The notes: generated by a model not told the origin, from the letters alone. Positions 1-10,520 are shown, numbered from the stretch's first letter. The stretch is DNA of 64,000 nt from Misgurnus anguillicaudatus (GCF_027580225.2 NC_073352.2:38193501-38257500); one strand, 5' to 3'. Numbers and translations are program-made.

Positions 1-3000
1 TCCTTGAGGGTGATATGACGTCGTATGGGTCTTCGTGCACCCATACAGCTGGCATAATTCCCGGATCACCTTCGATTCGAAATTGGCCCCTTGGTCTGAG
101 TGTAAGAACTCTGGACATCCGAACGTTTGGAAGACGTGCCGCCATAAAGCCGTTGCGGTGGTACTTGCCGTCTGGTCGAGGGTGGGGACTGCCCATGCAT
201 ACTTCGTAAACAGGTCGGTGATTACTAAGATGTTCGGATAGCGGTCCTGCGGCCGGCCCAGCGTCAGGAAATCCATCGCCATGATGTGAAGGGGGGCTTT
301 GGCACGTATGGGTATCATCGGCGCTCGGGCCTCTCGTCGAGATTTAAACAACATACACCTGGGGCAAGCTTGGACCAAGCTACGTACTGATGCTTCCAGC
401 CCCGGCCAGTAGAAGAACCTGCGCAGCAGCGATACCGTCCGTTCTTGTCCCTGGTGTCCCAGTTGGTCATGGTAGGCAGACACCAGGGCTGTTGTTTGGT
501 CGGCGGGCACCACGATCTGACGCACCTCCTCGTCCAGCTTCGGATCACTAACTTTTCGGCAAAGCACCCCTTCCTGTATCTCCAGCTTGTCCCACTGTCC
601 CAGCAGTCTTTTTCCCGTCTCTGTCTGGGTCAGCCTCTCGGACGACGTTGGCCGCCGGCCTTGCTCCACCCACATCTTCACCTGCCATAAATCCTGATCC
701 TGGGCCTGTCTTTCCTTCCACCGGCAGGGGTCCCAACCCCAGCTCCCGGGTACCGCCTCCTGCTGGCCTCCTGGTGCTTCCACGACCCCTATCAGATAGC
801 CTTCCCCCTGGCTTTCCTCTTCTTGGCCATCACAGCAACCGGGGCTGTCCACCTCTGGCAATCGGGACAAGACATCCGCGTTCGTGTGTTCCCGGCCGGG
901 CCGATACTGCAGTTGGTAATCGAAATTGGCAAGCTGTGCCACCCAGCGCTGCTCCACAGCCCCCAACTTCGCTGTCTGTAAATGTACCAGAGGATTATTG
1001 TCTGTAATCACCGTTACCTTAGCACCCCAGAGGTAGTCCTTGAACTTCTCACTCAGGGCCCACTTCAGGGCCAGCAGTTCCAGTTTGAATGAGCTGTAGT
1101 TCGCATCGTTCCTCTCCGCTGGGTGGAGGCTTCGGCTTGCGTAGGCGATCACCCGTTCCGTACCCGCTTGTCGTTGGGCCAAGACTGCTCCCAGCCCCAG
1201 GTTGCTAGCGTCTGTATACAAGAGAAATGGTTGGGTAAAGTCTGCATAGGCCAAGATAGGAGCCTGTAACAATTCCTGCTTCAATCTCTGAAATGCCCCC
1301 TCACAGAACTCATCCCAATCAATAGGGGGTGACCCCCGTCCCCGGTTTCGCCCTGTGCCGACCAGTAGCTGGTTAAGTGGCTTGGCAATCTTTGAAAAAT
1401 CTTTTATGAACCGTCTGTAGTACCCCACAAACCCTAGAAATGACCGCACTTGCCTCACAGTCTTGGGTGTACTCCAATCTCTTACCGCGGAGACCTTCCC
1501 AGGGTCTACGGCCACCCCAGCAGCGCTGACCACGTGGCCCAGGAACTGGACTTCCCGCCTCAACAGATGGCATTTGTCGGGTTGCAACTTCAGCCCATAT
1601 TTCTCCATCGCCTGGAAAACCTCTTCGAGGTGTCGGAGGTGGGAATCGAAATCTGGGGAATACACAATTACATCATCCAAATATACCAAGACTGACTCCA
1701 TTAACTGACCTCCAAGACAGCGCTGCATGAGGCGTTGGAACGTGGCCGGAGCGTTACAGAGCCCGAAAGGCATCCGTTCCCACTCGAATAGTCCGAACGG
1801 GGTCGTAAAGGCGGTCTTCTCTCTATCGGCCTCGGCCACTGGCACCTGCCAATATCCACTGGCCAGATCCAAAGTGGAGTACCAAGCAGACCGTGTGAGA
1901 CCGGCAAGGGAATCTTCAATCCGGGGTAAGGGAAAAGCGTCTTTCTTGGTCACCAGGTTAAGCTTCCGATAGTCCACACAAAACCTCCAAGCTCCTGACT
2001 TTTTCTGCACAAGTACGATGGGGGCTGCCCATGGGCTACTGCTTTCCCGGACGACGCCTCGCTCCAGCATACCCTGCAATAGTGAGCGTACCTCTGTATA
2101 CAAGGTGGGTGGGATCGGCCGGTACCTCTCTCTACTGGGTCCTGCATCTCCAGTCGGTATATGATGTTCCACCACCTTAGTGCACCCATAATCTTCCTCG
2201 TGTCTTGCAAACACATGTTGCCATTTCTGCAGGAGGGCTTGGAGTCTTTGTGTCTGCGCCTGTTCCAACTCTTCCCCTTGCAGGGACTCACCTGCCAAGT
2301 GCCTCGGCACGTCCCTCCCCCCGTTGTTCGAAGGGGCTTCCATCTGGGTCAGGGCCACCTCGATGACAGTGGGGCACACCTGACGGAAACTAACATCTCT
2401 CTCCTCCCTCACCTGATGGGGCGCAACCCCCGTTAATCGGGCCAGCCGCTGGTGTCGGTGTAAGTGTACTGGGTAGGGGTGGTCATTTCGGACCTTCACA
2501 GGGACCCTCCCCCGGCGGACCGCCGCTAGGCCTCGTGCTACTTCCACTTGGGGGCAATCGGCGTGAGGTTCAACCAATACCCATTCTTCGGGGCCAACTC
2601 CTCGGGGGGCTACTCTCACCCATACCATGGCCTCACTCCTAGGGGGAATAGACAGAGCAAAGCGATACATCACTCTTCCTACCTCTTCCCGGCCTCTGCG
2701 GACCTGGGTCATCTGGACCCGACGACAGTCGGCTACTACTTGCTCCCATAGGGGCCTCTCGACAGGGGAGATCCTAGGGCCGGGCTTAGCCCGAAATAAC
2801 TCCTCCCAACATTCGGAGAGGACGTTCATACCTAATAGGGCTCGATGGACACCCAAACATCTGTCCTCCACAATAATCACTCCTTTTTGGGGAACCAACA
2901 CCCCATGAACTTCTAAGTCCGTCAGCCGATAGCCAATATAAGGGATCTCTAGGCCGTTGGCGCCCCGCAACGTCAGCCAGGGGGCCTCCCCTCCTTGGGT

Positions 3001-3216
3001 ACTCTGCTTCCCAAATACTTCCTGCGAGAGACTTTCCGCAAACAATGTCACTTGAGAGCCCGTATCTACTAGGCACTGTACTGTCCTGCCACATACCTTC
3101 ACCTCCGCCATTGGGCTGTGCCCAACCATCTGGTCTCTAGAATTATCACGTCTTCCAGGGTCTTCTCTAGGGGTCCCGGCCACACGACCCACTGTGGCCG
3201 GTCGTCTTAAAAACCC
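1..3216 (-). CDS. pol: Pol polyprotein of gypsy element (protease-RT-RNase H-integrase), partial
   Basis: The frame lies -1 to gag and is entered by slippage at 3216-3210. Near 3060 it has an aspartic protease active site (VDTGSQVTLFAES). Reverse transcriptase follows with FCVDYRKLN (about 1975) and the catalytic YLDD (about 1680). RNase H shows TDASNLGLGAVLAQ (about 1200) and ADVLSR (about 870). Integrase has an H-H-C-C zinc-binding region (about 480-350), a first catalytic Asp in AMDFLTLG (about 275) and a second in HSDQGANFES (about 95). The protein runs off the window at YHPQG, just before the expected catalytic Glu. All these motifs share one frame. It would copy and integrate the element, made as a Gag-Pol fusion processed by its own protease. 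Confidence 0.92.
3176..3201 (-). promoter_or_regulatory. Stem-loop downstream of the slippery site
   Basis: CCGGCCAC (3201-3194) pairs perfectly with GTGGCCGG (3183-3176) around a 10-nt loop. It begins 8 nt after the heptamer, the usual spacing for a frameshift-stimulating structure. I checked for an H-type pseudoknot. A GGGT loop segment could pair with ACCC just downstream, but the connecting loop is one base, too short, so a simple hairpin is the better reading. Confidence 0.7.
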
Positions 3217-4166
3217 CCCTCCGATGCCCTGCGAGGCCCACACTGGCGACTATAATGCCCTGGTTCTCCACAACGATTGCAGATTGGCCGCCCTTGGTCG
3301 TCCCACTCGAAGCGGGGCCGGTTCAAACGATTCGGGCGTCCCGGTGGCTCTCGGCCCCTCTCAGAGTAAACTCGCTCTCGGGGTGCCGGCCTTGGTTCCT
3401 CTCGCGCCCTACTTTGGCGAAGTTCTCCCAAGAGGGTCTTAGATAGTTCCGACATCTGCTCTCGGACATCTTTCAACAACTCTACCCTCAGGGCCTGCTT
3501 CCAATCTGCGTGTTCAGGTGGCGCTGCTGTGTTTCCACTTACAGCTGCACATACAGGGGTTTCGGTTACTTCGACCTCATCACCCTCCAGGGCCAGCGCC
3601 TCCTTCTTTAGATCTTCGAAGGTAAGCCCGGGGTCCCTCCGAAACTGGACCCTCAGACTTTGTCTCACGGGGCCTTCTTTCATCCCCAGGAGGAACTGGT
3701 CGCGTAACAAAGCCTCTCCATCTCCTAGCCCATGGTCTCGTCGGGCTTGCAGGCGAGTAAACTGCTCCCGCAGCCTGAGGGCAAAAGCTCGGATAGGTTG
3801 TCGGGGGCCTTGCTTACAATTAAAAAATTTTGAACGGAGGACAGCTACGGGGGTATGGTCACCATATTGTTCAGTAAGGAACTGGAACACAGTCTGGGCG
3901 GTGGCTCTAATTGCTTCGGGGGCGGCTTGTACCTCTCGCCGTGCTTCTCCTTCTAGGGAGTTCAACACAAATTGGAGCCGCTGGGCGGCGCTAAGGCCCT
4001 GCAAGTCGGCCAAGTACTCCAGTTGGGCCTTCCATTCGGTCAGGCGTACCTCCGACTCGGCTCCTCCATATCTCTGGACCCATGGGCTGCCCATGATAAC
4101 GGGTGTGGCACGGGGTGGGGCTGCCGGCCCCGCGTTGTCAGTCATTGGGTGACCTTGGTTCCTCAA
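3207..4166 (-). CDS. gag: Gag polyprotein of gypsy element with CCHC zinc knuckle
   Basis: 319 residues. An N-terminal Pro/Ala-rich stretch is followed by a retrotransposon-gag capsid-like region (about residues 30-190) with WKAQLEYLADLQGLS and the motif RSKFFNCKQGPRQPIRAFA. A charged Arg-rich region precedes a single C-terminal zinc knuckle, CNRCGEPGHYSRQC, that would bind the genomic RNA. It forms the particle and is the main translation product. The start at 4166 lies 12 nt after the primer-binding site; a second in-frame Met eight codons later is an alternative. The stop TAA at 3209-3207 directly follows a slippery heptamer, which links it to pol. Confidence 0.92.
   Translation of the reverse strand: MRNQGHPMTDNAGPAAPPRATPVIMGSPWVQRYGGAESEVRLTEWKAQLEYLADLQGLSAAQRLQFVLNSLEGEARREVQAAPEAIRATAQTVFQFLTEQYGDHTPVAVLRSKFFNCKQGPRQPIRAFALRLREQFTRLQARRDHGLGDGEALLRDQFLLGMKEGPVRQSLRVQFRRDPGLTFEDLKKEALALEGDEVEVTETPVCAAVSGNTAAPPEHADWKQALRVELLKDVREQMSELSKTLLGELRQSRAREEPRPAPRERVYSERGREPPGRPNRLNRPRFEWDDQGRPICNRCGEPGHYSRQCGPRRASEGGF
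3210..3216 (-). promoter_or_regulatory. -1 ribosomal frameshift slippery heptamer G GGT TTT
   Basis: In the gag frame the last codons are GGG GGT TTT followed by the TAA stop. The heptamer G GGT TTT fits the X XXY YYZ rule and shifts ribosomes back one base into the pol frame (GGG TTT TTA AGA). Pol motifs downstream sit in exactly that frame. The position immediately before the gag stop is typical of retroelements using -1 frameshifting. Confidence 0.8.
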
Positions 4167-4177
4167 CTCGAGGTGGG

Positions 4178-4195
4178 ATCCTGCCGACTACGCCA
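4178..4195 (-). promoter_or_regulatory. Primer-binding site for tRNA-Ser
   Basis: The plus strand reads ATCCTGCCGACTACGCCA, which equals the 3' end of a eukaryotic tRNA-Ser (acceptor strand GACTACG plus CCA) over 18 bases. On the element strand this is the complementary site that primes minus-strand DNA synthesis. It lies 5 nt from the inner LTR end, as expected. Confidence 0.85.
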
Positions 4196-4330
4196 AAATC
4201 TGTCACCACTAGGGGCTGGCTGTGTTTGACTAAGCCACGCCCCTTTTTAACTCCCACCTCGAGGAGGTCCCCAAAGCCAACCCAATGACCAGACAAACAC
4301 GGAAACAGGTGAGTAAAATTTAAAACAAGC

Positions 4331-4336
4331 TTTATT
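4331..4336 (-). terminator. Poly(A) signal AATAAA in the LTR
   Basis: TTTATT on the plus strand is AATAAA on the element strand, 130 nt before the inner LTR end. This is the expected place for the R/U5 border signal. Confidence 0.6.
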
Positions 4337-4599
4337 GAAGTTAAATACTTAAAAGGACTGGGGAAATGGGGGAAGGGAAATTTAAAACTAATAGACTTCT
4401 TCTCCTCCCTCCAGGGAGACTACAGCCACGGGCAAACAGGGACAAGAGCAACAGGGGTGCCAACCACCGTCAACGGGGAAAGAGGGAAACGTCAGGCTCC
4501 CGCCTGGACCCTGCTAGCCGTGGCGCCCTCCTTCTTCTCTCCTGGAGGCAGACAATTTTGGTGTGACTGGTAGAGGTCTTTCCCACTGTCCGTGCCCAA

Positions 4600-5600
4600 T
4601 TGTTCACTCTCGCCTTCTTCTCTCTCCACAGGCGGCCACTAGGACAACAAAGACACTGTTACTGGACTACGAACGTTTCTCACCGGCTCCGCTGCTTACA
4701 GCTTTTTCTGGGTAGGTATCACGTCCACAGTCGGTTCGTCAATGATTCACTCTCGTTTTCCTCTTCTCTCTCCACAGGTGATCGCTAGGGTACAGAAACA
4801 CTGTTACTGAATTTTGAATGTTTCTCACCGGCTCTGCTGCTTACAGCTTCCTGGGTAGGTATCACGTTCACAGTCGGTTCTTCAATGATTCACTCTCGTT
4901 TTCCTCTTCTCTCTCCACAGGTGATCGCTAGGGTACAGAAACACTGTTACTGAACTTTGAATGTTTCTCACCGGCTCCGCTGCTTACAGCTTTCTGGGTA
5001 AGTATCACGTTCACAGTCGGCTCTTCAATGATTCACTCTCGTTTTCCTCTCTCTCTCCACAGGTGATCGCTAGGGCACAGAAACACTGTTACTGAACTTT
5101 GAATGTTTCTCACCGGCTCCGCTGCTTACAGCTTTCTGGGTAAGTATCACGTTCACAGTCGGTTCTTCAATGATTCACTCTCGTTTTCCTCTTCTCTCTC
5201 CACAGGTGATCGCTAGGGTACAGAAACACTGTTACTGAACTTTGAATGTTTCTCACCGGCTCCGCTGCTTACAGCTTTCTGGGTAAGTATCACGTTCACA
5301 GTCGGTTCTTCAATGATTCACTCTCGTTTTCCTCTCTCTCTCCACAGGTGATCGCTAGGGCACAGAAACACTGTTACTGAACTTTGAATGTTTCTCACCG
5401 GCTCTGCTGCTTACAGCTTTCTGGGTAGGTATCACGTTCACAGTCGGTTCTTCAATGATTCACTCTCGTTTTCCTCTTCTCTCTCCACAGGTGATCGCTA
5501 GGGTACAGAAACACTGTTACTGAACTTTGAATGTTTCTCACCGGCTCCGCTGCTTACAGCTTACAGGGTAAGTATCACGTTCACAGTCGGTTCTTCTGTA
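4600..5600. repeat. Seven-copy ~143-bp tandem repeat inside the LTR
   Basis: Copies of the segment after CTCTCCACAG begin at about 4632, 4778, 4921, 5063, 5206, 5348 and 5491, a 142-146 bp period. The first copy is the most diverged; the inner ones differ at a few positions. On the plus strand each unit has a pyrimidine tract plus CACAG, a ~77-bp segment, then GGGTAAGT or GGGTAGGT, so each looks like a small exon with 3' and 5' splice signals. On the element strand the array may be an LTR enhancer. Confidence 0.9.
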
Positions 5601-6516
5601 GGTCAGCAGGGGGGCGAGGGTCGCACACCACCTCGCCGGGTCGAGCGCTGCCCTATCCCCACGGTCCGTGGGCCGATCGAATCCCGGATAGGGGCGCCCT
5701 TTCGTAGAGACCACGGGGGCGGCAGACCCTTTCGCCTCCGACTCTGCGACAAATACAACCACAGGTAAGCTTACACCACAAATGCTTCTAGTATTTTACT
5801 CACAGTCCTTGACAGCTCTTGGTCTGCGTCTCTTCGTACTCTAACAAAACAGCGCACAGCGTATGGTGGTAATAAGGTCTGAGGTCGTTGGCCCTTCCGT
5901 CCTCCGCCCAGGGGAGGGAATGGATGGTGCGGGGCTTCTCTGACAAGACACACAGCAACCCACAGCAAATACACAGCACCACTCTAACGTGAAAAAGCTT
6001 ATGATTTGTAAAGTCTCACTCACCACACTGTAAGTGCAACACCACGAGGGAAACGCCCGATGTCCTCCACTGCGCTTGGGGCTAGGGGCGATGGCAAACA
6101 CGACCAGACCAAAGTCGCGTTGCTGTGGCTGTATGGACGTATGCTTCTAGCGGCTCGCCCACCACGCTAATTATAGGGGTAGGGCCGCCTTCCTAATCCT
6201 GGAGGGCTCCAACGATCACACAATGTAGGTTTCTGCCGGTTATGCTACACCAACGGACATACTCACAGCGGATAGCCTTTGTTTACGTTGTGCAACGAGG
6301 TCAAATTCCTTCTCGCTTTACTCCTTCCAAACTACTAGCTGGACCAGAGTTCCTTTCTACCCGTAGGGTTATTCATTAAATCCAGCCGGTCCACCGTAAC
6401 TGCAACAAGAGAGGGGGGGGGGGAGAGAGAGAATATAGCCAGCCACCACGTCTAACAACGAGCACAGCTCCGTTCCTCAGCACACACTAGAACTGCCAAC
6501 TGTCATCTAACTGTGC

Positions 6517-6524
6517 TTTTTATA
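6517..6524 (-). promoter_or_regulatory. TATA-like box TATAAAAA near the outer LTR end
   Basis: It lies about 200 nt inside the outer LTR end in element orientation. If it is the promoter, the R region to the poly(A) signal would be about 2.1 kb, unusually long. A start site nearer the poly(A) signal is an alternative that the sequence does not settle. Confidence 0.35.
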
Positions 6525-6724
6525 CTTCTCTTTACACTCCAGTTATCCAATTACCCGGCGATCTCTTCAACTAGGCACAGCTGTGCCCAATCGGCTGATT
6601 ACAACCTCCGCGGAGCCGCCGGATGTCCGGTGTTTCTATTTTTCCGGTCGGGGCGGAAACATCCGGGCGGAACCAACCTTCCTCAACTTTTGGTTCCGCC
6701 CTGAAAAGTCGTCACCCCGTGACA

Positions 6725-7735
6725 TCTCTAACCAATCGCTATCACTTTGTTTATGTAAACGAGGAAGAGTCATATCACTCCCTGGTTGAATACGGTGTAC
6801 CGCAGGGATCGGTTTTAGGTCCTATCCTGTTCTCGTTATACATGTTACCTCTAGGAGACATTATCAGGAAACATAACATAAGGTTTCACTGCTATGCGGA
6901 TGATACCCAGCTTTACATCTCCTCACATCCCAGCGAAACACACACGTTTTCTAAGCTAACAGACTGCCTTAGCGATGTTAGTGACTGGATGGCACACAAC
7001 TTTCTTAAGCTGAACTCCAATAAGACAGAGATACTTATTATTGAACCGAATCGCTACAAACATAATATGTCAGATTACACGTTGCACATAGATGGCTGCA
7101 CTGTGGTGCCATCTTCCACGGTAAGGAACTTAGGTGTGATGTTCGACAGCAACTTATCCTTCGATAGTCATATCGCCAACGTCTGCCGTACAGCTTTCTT
7201 CCACCTTAGAAATATCTCGAAAATACGCCATATACTGTCTACATCTGACGCAGAGAAGCTTATCCATGCTTTTATGACCTCTAGAATAGACTATTGTAAC
7301 TCGCTACTCGGGGGATGCCATGCAAATCAAGTAAACAAGCTTCAGCTAGTTCAAAACGCTTCCGCAAGGGTACTTACTCGATCTAAAAAGTACGACCACA
7401 TAAGCCCAATTCTGGCATCTTTACACTGGCTACCAGTTAAATATCGCATACAATTTAAAATATCACTACTCACCTACAAAGCTTTAAATGGCCTAGCACC
7501 CTCATACCTTAGAGAATTACTATCAGAATACAATCCATCACGCACACTACGGTCACAAAATTCTGGTCTCTTGATTATCCCTAGACTATCAAAAGTGTCT
7601 AAAAGTGGAAGGTCATTTTCCTACTTAGCCCCTAAGCTCTGGAATGATTTACCAACCGATGTCCGAGAATCAGACACAGTCGATAATTTTAAATCTAGAC
7701 TTAAAACTTTTCTCTTCAACAAAGCATTCGCATAA
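6725..7735 (+). CDS. LINE ORF2 reverse transcriptase, C-terminal portion
   Basis: The frame continues an open stretch from the LTR (from 6623), but homology starts at the border with [15 protein letters not shown]. Reverse transcriptase motifs follow: [13 protein letters not shown] and the catalytic YADDTQLY. Then come the CR1/L2 C-terminal signatures [55 protein letters not shown] and LWNDLP, ending in [14 protein letters not shown]. The endonuclease and first RT blocks are absent here. There is no frameshift or stop to 7735, so this copy decayed little after insertion. An L2-like clade is the best fit; Rex-type CR1 relatives are possible. Confidence 0.9.
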   Translation, partial: SLTNRYHFVYVNEEESYHSLVEYGVPQGSVLGPILFSLYMLPLGDIIRKHNIRFHCYADDTQLYISSHPSETHTFSKLTDCLSDVSDWMAHNFLKLNSNKTEILIIEPNRYKHNMSDYTLHIDGCTVVPSSTVRNLGVMFDSNLSFDSHIANVCRTAFFHLRNISKIRHILSTSDAEKLIHAFMTSRIDYCNSLLGGCHANQVNKLQLVQNASARVLTRSKKYDHISPILASLHWLPVKYRIQFKISLLTYKALNGLAPSYLRELLSEYNPSRTLRSQNSGLLIIPRLSKVSKSGRSFSYLAPKLWNDLPTDVRESDTVDNFKSRLKTFLFNKAFA

Positions 7736-7830
7736 TTTGTCTAGTAAAAGTACTTAACTCGAAATAGTTACTTGTACCGAACAAAGCACTCGCGGTCATA
7801 AAACAGACCAACCAAATAAATAAATAAAAA
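6725..7830 (+). mobile_element. CR1/L2-clade LINE, 3' part
   Basis: Coding sequence begins at the LTR border and runs to a TAA at 7733. A ~95-bp 3' UTR follows, ending in an AAATAAATAAATAAA tail near 7830. Short repeated tails of this kind typify CR1/L2 LINEs. The 5' part of the LINE should resume beyond the other gypsy LTR, off the left edge, if the gypsy element inserted into it. Confidence 0.8.
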
Positions 7831-7837
7831 CCTTATC

Positions 7838-8358
7838 TTAACGTATAGTCGGATTGCGATTTTGGAACTTTCGTGTTCTTGTGAATAGTATGCCATACAA
7901 ACCCGTTTGCCACTGAACCTGCATTAACGACGACAGTGGGGCATCCGGCCTTAGTCAAACGAGTTGGCACGTACGGTTGGGTTGGGCTTTTGGCGCTTTC
8001 TTTATATTGCGAATACTATGCCATACAGACCCGTTTGCCACTGAACCTGCATTAACGACGACAGTGGGGCTTCCAGCCTTAGTCAAACGGGTTGGCACGT
8101 ATGGTCGGGTTGCGATTTTGGCGCTTTTTTGTGTCTTGTGAATAGTATGCCATACAGACCCGTTTGCCACTGAACCTGCATTAACGACGACAGTGGGGCC
8201 TCCAGCCTTAGTCAAACGGGTTGGCACGTATGGTCAGGTTGCGATGTTGGCGTTTTCTCATGATCTTGTAAATAGCATGCAATATAGACCCGTTTGCCAC
8301 TGAACCTGCATTAACGACGACAGTGGGGTTACAGGCCTTAGTCAAACGGGTCGACAGG
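7838..8358. repeat. Four-copy ~130-bp tandem repeat with internal palindrome
   Basis: CACTGAACCTGCATTAACG recurs at about 7911, 8039, 8168 and 8298, a 128-130 bp period. In each unit CCCGTTTG and CCACTG on the left pair with CAGTGG and CAAACGGG on the right, giving a ~64-bp interrupted palindrome. Copies vary most outside the palindrome. A long minus-strand frame at 7955-8227 is only this repeat read through. Confidence 0.88.
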
Positions 8359-8449
8359 TTTCATTTTCTCTTTCTCTTAAAAATCAGAAGCTGACCCTTA
8401 GTTACCATATATACCGTCGCAGTGGGCCCCCAATTTGCAAAATCCTCAA

Positions 8450-9136
8450 CTGTGGATAATATAATTATGCCGCAATAGTTAGTCTGTCTGAAACTAAGCT
8501 GATTAAACCACATCACTGTGTGACACTTGCATTACATGTGAACGGCCCCTACGCTAATATGATTTTGTTTTTCTCTCCCTGTCCTGTCCTCGACCCTGAG
8601 GACAATGGGACAAACAGACCCAGTTCCGGTAGATGTGAAAGTCGACTCACCTCTGATCTACTAGTCGTCCATCACTGTGATGCCCAGCTGATGCCTGACC
8701 AACGACCACCGGCAGAACCCGCTTAAACCCCGCTTAATCCCCGCTTAATCTCCTTATCCGTTTATATGTGTTTATATACATATATATCTCCCAAGGGTTT
8801 TTCCCTCCTAGGACTTTTTATTTTTTTTCCTCGGCTCAACAACCCGGGGTTTTTGTTTTTTTTCTCCTAGGGGTTTTTTTACCCCGGGGAGGTAGCCTGC
8901 TTGGGCTTAATTTAGCTTCTTCTCCTAGACGTTACATTAGTAATACGCTCGTTCATAATGTAGATTCATAGCCTCAGCAAATTTGACAGCTTATGCTATT
9001 GTGTATTATGTTGTGCTATCTGTCATTTTTCTGTGCTTTTACTGCTTCTATTAATGTAAAGCTGCTTTGAAACAATTGAGTATTGTGAAAAGCGCTATAT
9101 AAATAAAATTGAATTGAATTGAATTGAATTGAATTA
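8450..9136 (+). mobile_element. 3' UTR and tail of a second L2-like LINE
   Basis: The stretch ends in a conserved fish LINE tail: a block with GCTGCTTTGAAACAATTG, then AAAAGCGCTATATAAATAAA, then about five TTGAA repeats (9110-9136). Upstream lie the CAGCTGATGCCTGACCAACG block (about 8687) and a small CCCGCTTAA triplication (8717-8750). No coding part is visible. The 5' limit is uncertain. Confidence 0.7.
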
Positions 9137-10355
9137 ATGTGTTTGTTCATGTAATGTTGTTTAATGTAGCTTGCTTTTAATACTTTATTTGAACCAATTA
9201 TTATTGCATCTTCGTTATTATGTAATTTAAAAGACTACTGCTCACTTGGGTCTATTTTTATTACCAAAAAATAACAAATTTCTTCATTATCAGTTCGCAA
9301 AAAAATTGTTAGGGACAGTCCTTGATTAGTTGAAACTTTTAAAAATGATGTGATTTCAGTTTCTTGTTCATTAATTTTATCGTGGAGGATTTCTTAAAGT
9401 GTAAAAATAACGTCTTGTCTCGTTCTCGTGAACCCAGTCTGGTGTCTCGTCTCGTGGATTAAGTGTCTCGTCACACCCCTACTAAGCAAACACTACTCAA
9501 TAGAAGAAAGGCCCAAACAATCATTGCACTGCCTTTAAAATAATGAATGCTTACCTTCTCCCATATTATTATGAGAGTAGAACATTCTGTTTCCTGCGAT
9601 TGGCTGATTTAGTTCTCACTATATACATTTAGATGCAACCAAGTAATCCGCCTGTAATCCCATTGATAGCTCAATTGTATTGAAAAGCCTCATGTTAACA
9701 CCTTATTCAAGACAATTGAGGTTGATCAGATGCTTATTTTGATCTTATTGGGGGGGGGTGTTGTCCAAACTGTGATCTGATCATCAGGAAAAAATTAGGC
9801 ATGTAAACGCGTGAATCTAGTATTTTCTCAGTCTGATGCAAGAAAAAAAACTTTCTCTAACTCAGCTTTGTACATTTATCCAGAGATAAAATGTAAACCC
9901 GTTGATAGATGCTGTGCTGCTTTTTTCGAGTTCAGATTGGGGCTACTGTCTCGGCTGGTTTTTTTTTTTTTTTTTTTTTCTAGAGATGAACCAAAATACG
10001 TCTATTAGTTATTTTTATTTTGACCGTTAATAGTCATGGATTATTTTTGGCTAGTTATTAATATGCATTTACATTGCGCAGAAATTAAGATTACATAGGA
10101 TGTACAGTACATGTAAATTTGCTTTTTAATCCAATTGCAATGTTTAGATTACAACGATTGATTTAATTAGGGTTTGGCATCAGGCCTTACACTAGTCTTT
10201 AATAACCCAGGCACCTTAGCTAGCACCTGATGGTACCTGATACTTCTGAAGCACTAATTTTTTATTATGTTTTTGTGTTAGTTGTTATGTTTCATAGGTT
10301 CCTTTGTCTTCACCAGCTGTGCAATATGCCTAACATATATGTTCTTTGTTTACAG
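9137..10355. other. AT-rich stretch without recognisable gene
   Basis: I see no convincing exon. A motif with GTCTCGTCACACCCCTAC (about 9464-9481), next to repeated TCTCG words, resembles the end of a fish DNA transposon. A 22-base T run occurs at about 9959-9980. Upstream exons of the HECT-like gene may lie here but were not identified. Confidence 0.5.
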
Positions 10356-10520
10356 AGCCTAATTTCTTTTGCTGGGGCTGTTCCTTCTGCAACAGAGGAC
10401 TTTAATTTAACTGCTCCAAGTCTTTTCTTACAACTTCACAGTCAGCAGACTGGAACCATAAGAGAAAATGGTTTGTTTGAGTCAACAACCATATTTATTC
10501 ACTGGATAAATGGTGGTCAG
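10356..10520 (+). CDS. HECT-like gene, exon 1 of those seen
   Basis: The exon is bounded by TTTGTTTACAG and CAG|GTTAGT. Its 55 codons (SLISFAGAVPSATEDFNL ... FIHWINGG) match no domain I can name. It is phase 0 at both ends and joins in frame to the HECT exon. Its assignment to this gene rests on strand, distance and phase. Confidence 0.6.

Larger units (their letters stand above)
1..6724 (-). mobile_element. Ty3/gypsy LTR retrotransposon, 5' LTR through integrase, cut by window edge
   Basis: Read on the minus strand the order is LTR (6724 to 4201), tRNA-Ser primer-binding site, gag, and pol with protease, reverse transcriptase, RNase H and integrase. The order RT-RNaseH-IN defines Ty3/gypsy rather than Ty1/copia. 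Gag is intact, pol is in one open frame at every motif read, and the LTR ends are a perfect 6-bp inverted repeat (TGTCAC/GTGACA), so the copy looks young. The 3' end of pol, the polypurine tract and the 3' LTR lie left of the window. No envelope gene can be assessed. Confidence 0.92.
4201..6724 (-). repeat. 5' long terminal repeat of the gypsy element
   Basis: On the plus strand it starts TGTCACCACT at 4201 and ends CCCCGTGACA at 6724, giving canonical TG...CA ends and a 6-bp terminal inverted repeat. The inner end abuts the primer-binding site. The outer end abuts LINE sequence that is coding from the next bases on. At about 2.5 kb it is long for a gypsy LTR. It contains the 143-bp tandem array, a poly(A) signal and a TATA-like box, all oriented with the element. 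The partner LTR is outside the window, so the ends rest on terminal motifs and context. Confidence 0.8.

Noticed and set aside
315..2291. Several short frames over the pol region on both strands
   Set aside because: They are shadows of the single open pol frame that carries all catalytic motifs.
3170..3201. H-type pseudoknot after the slippery site
   Set aside because: The candidate second stem (GGGT/ACCC) would leave a one-base loop to cross an 8-bp stem, which is not feasible.
7955..8227. 90-codon minus frame with two similar halves
   Set aside because: It is the 130-bp tandem repeat read through. The two halves of the 'protein' are simply neighbouring copies.
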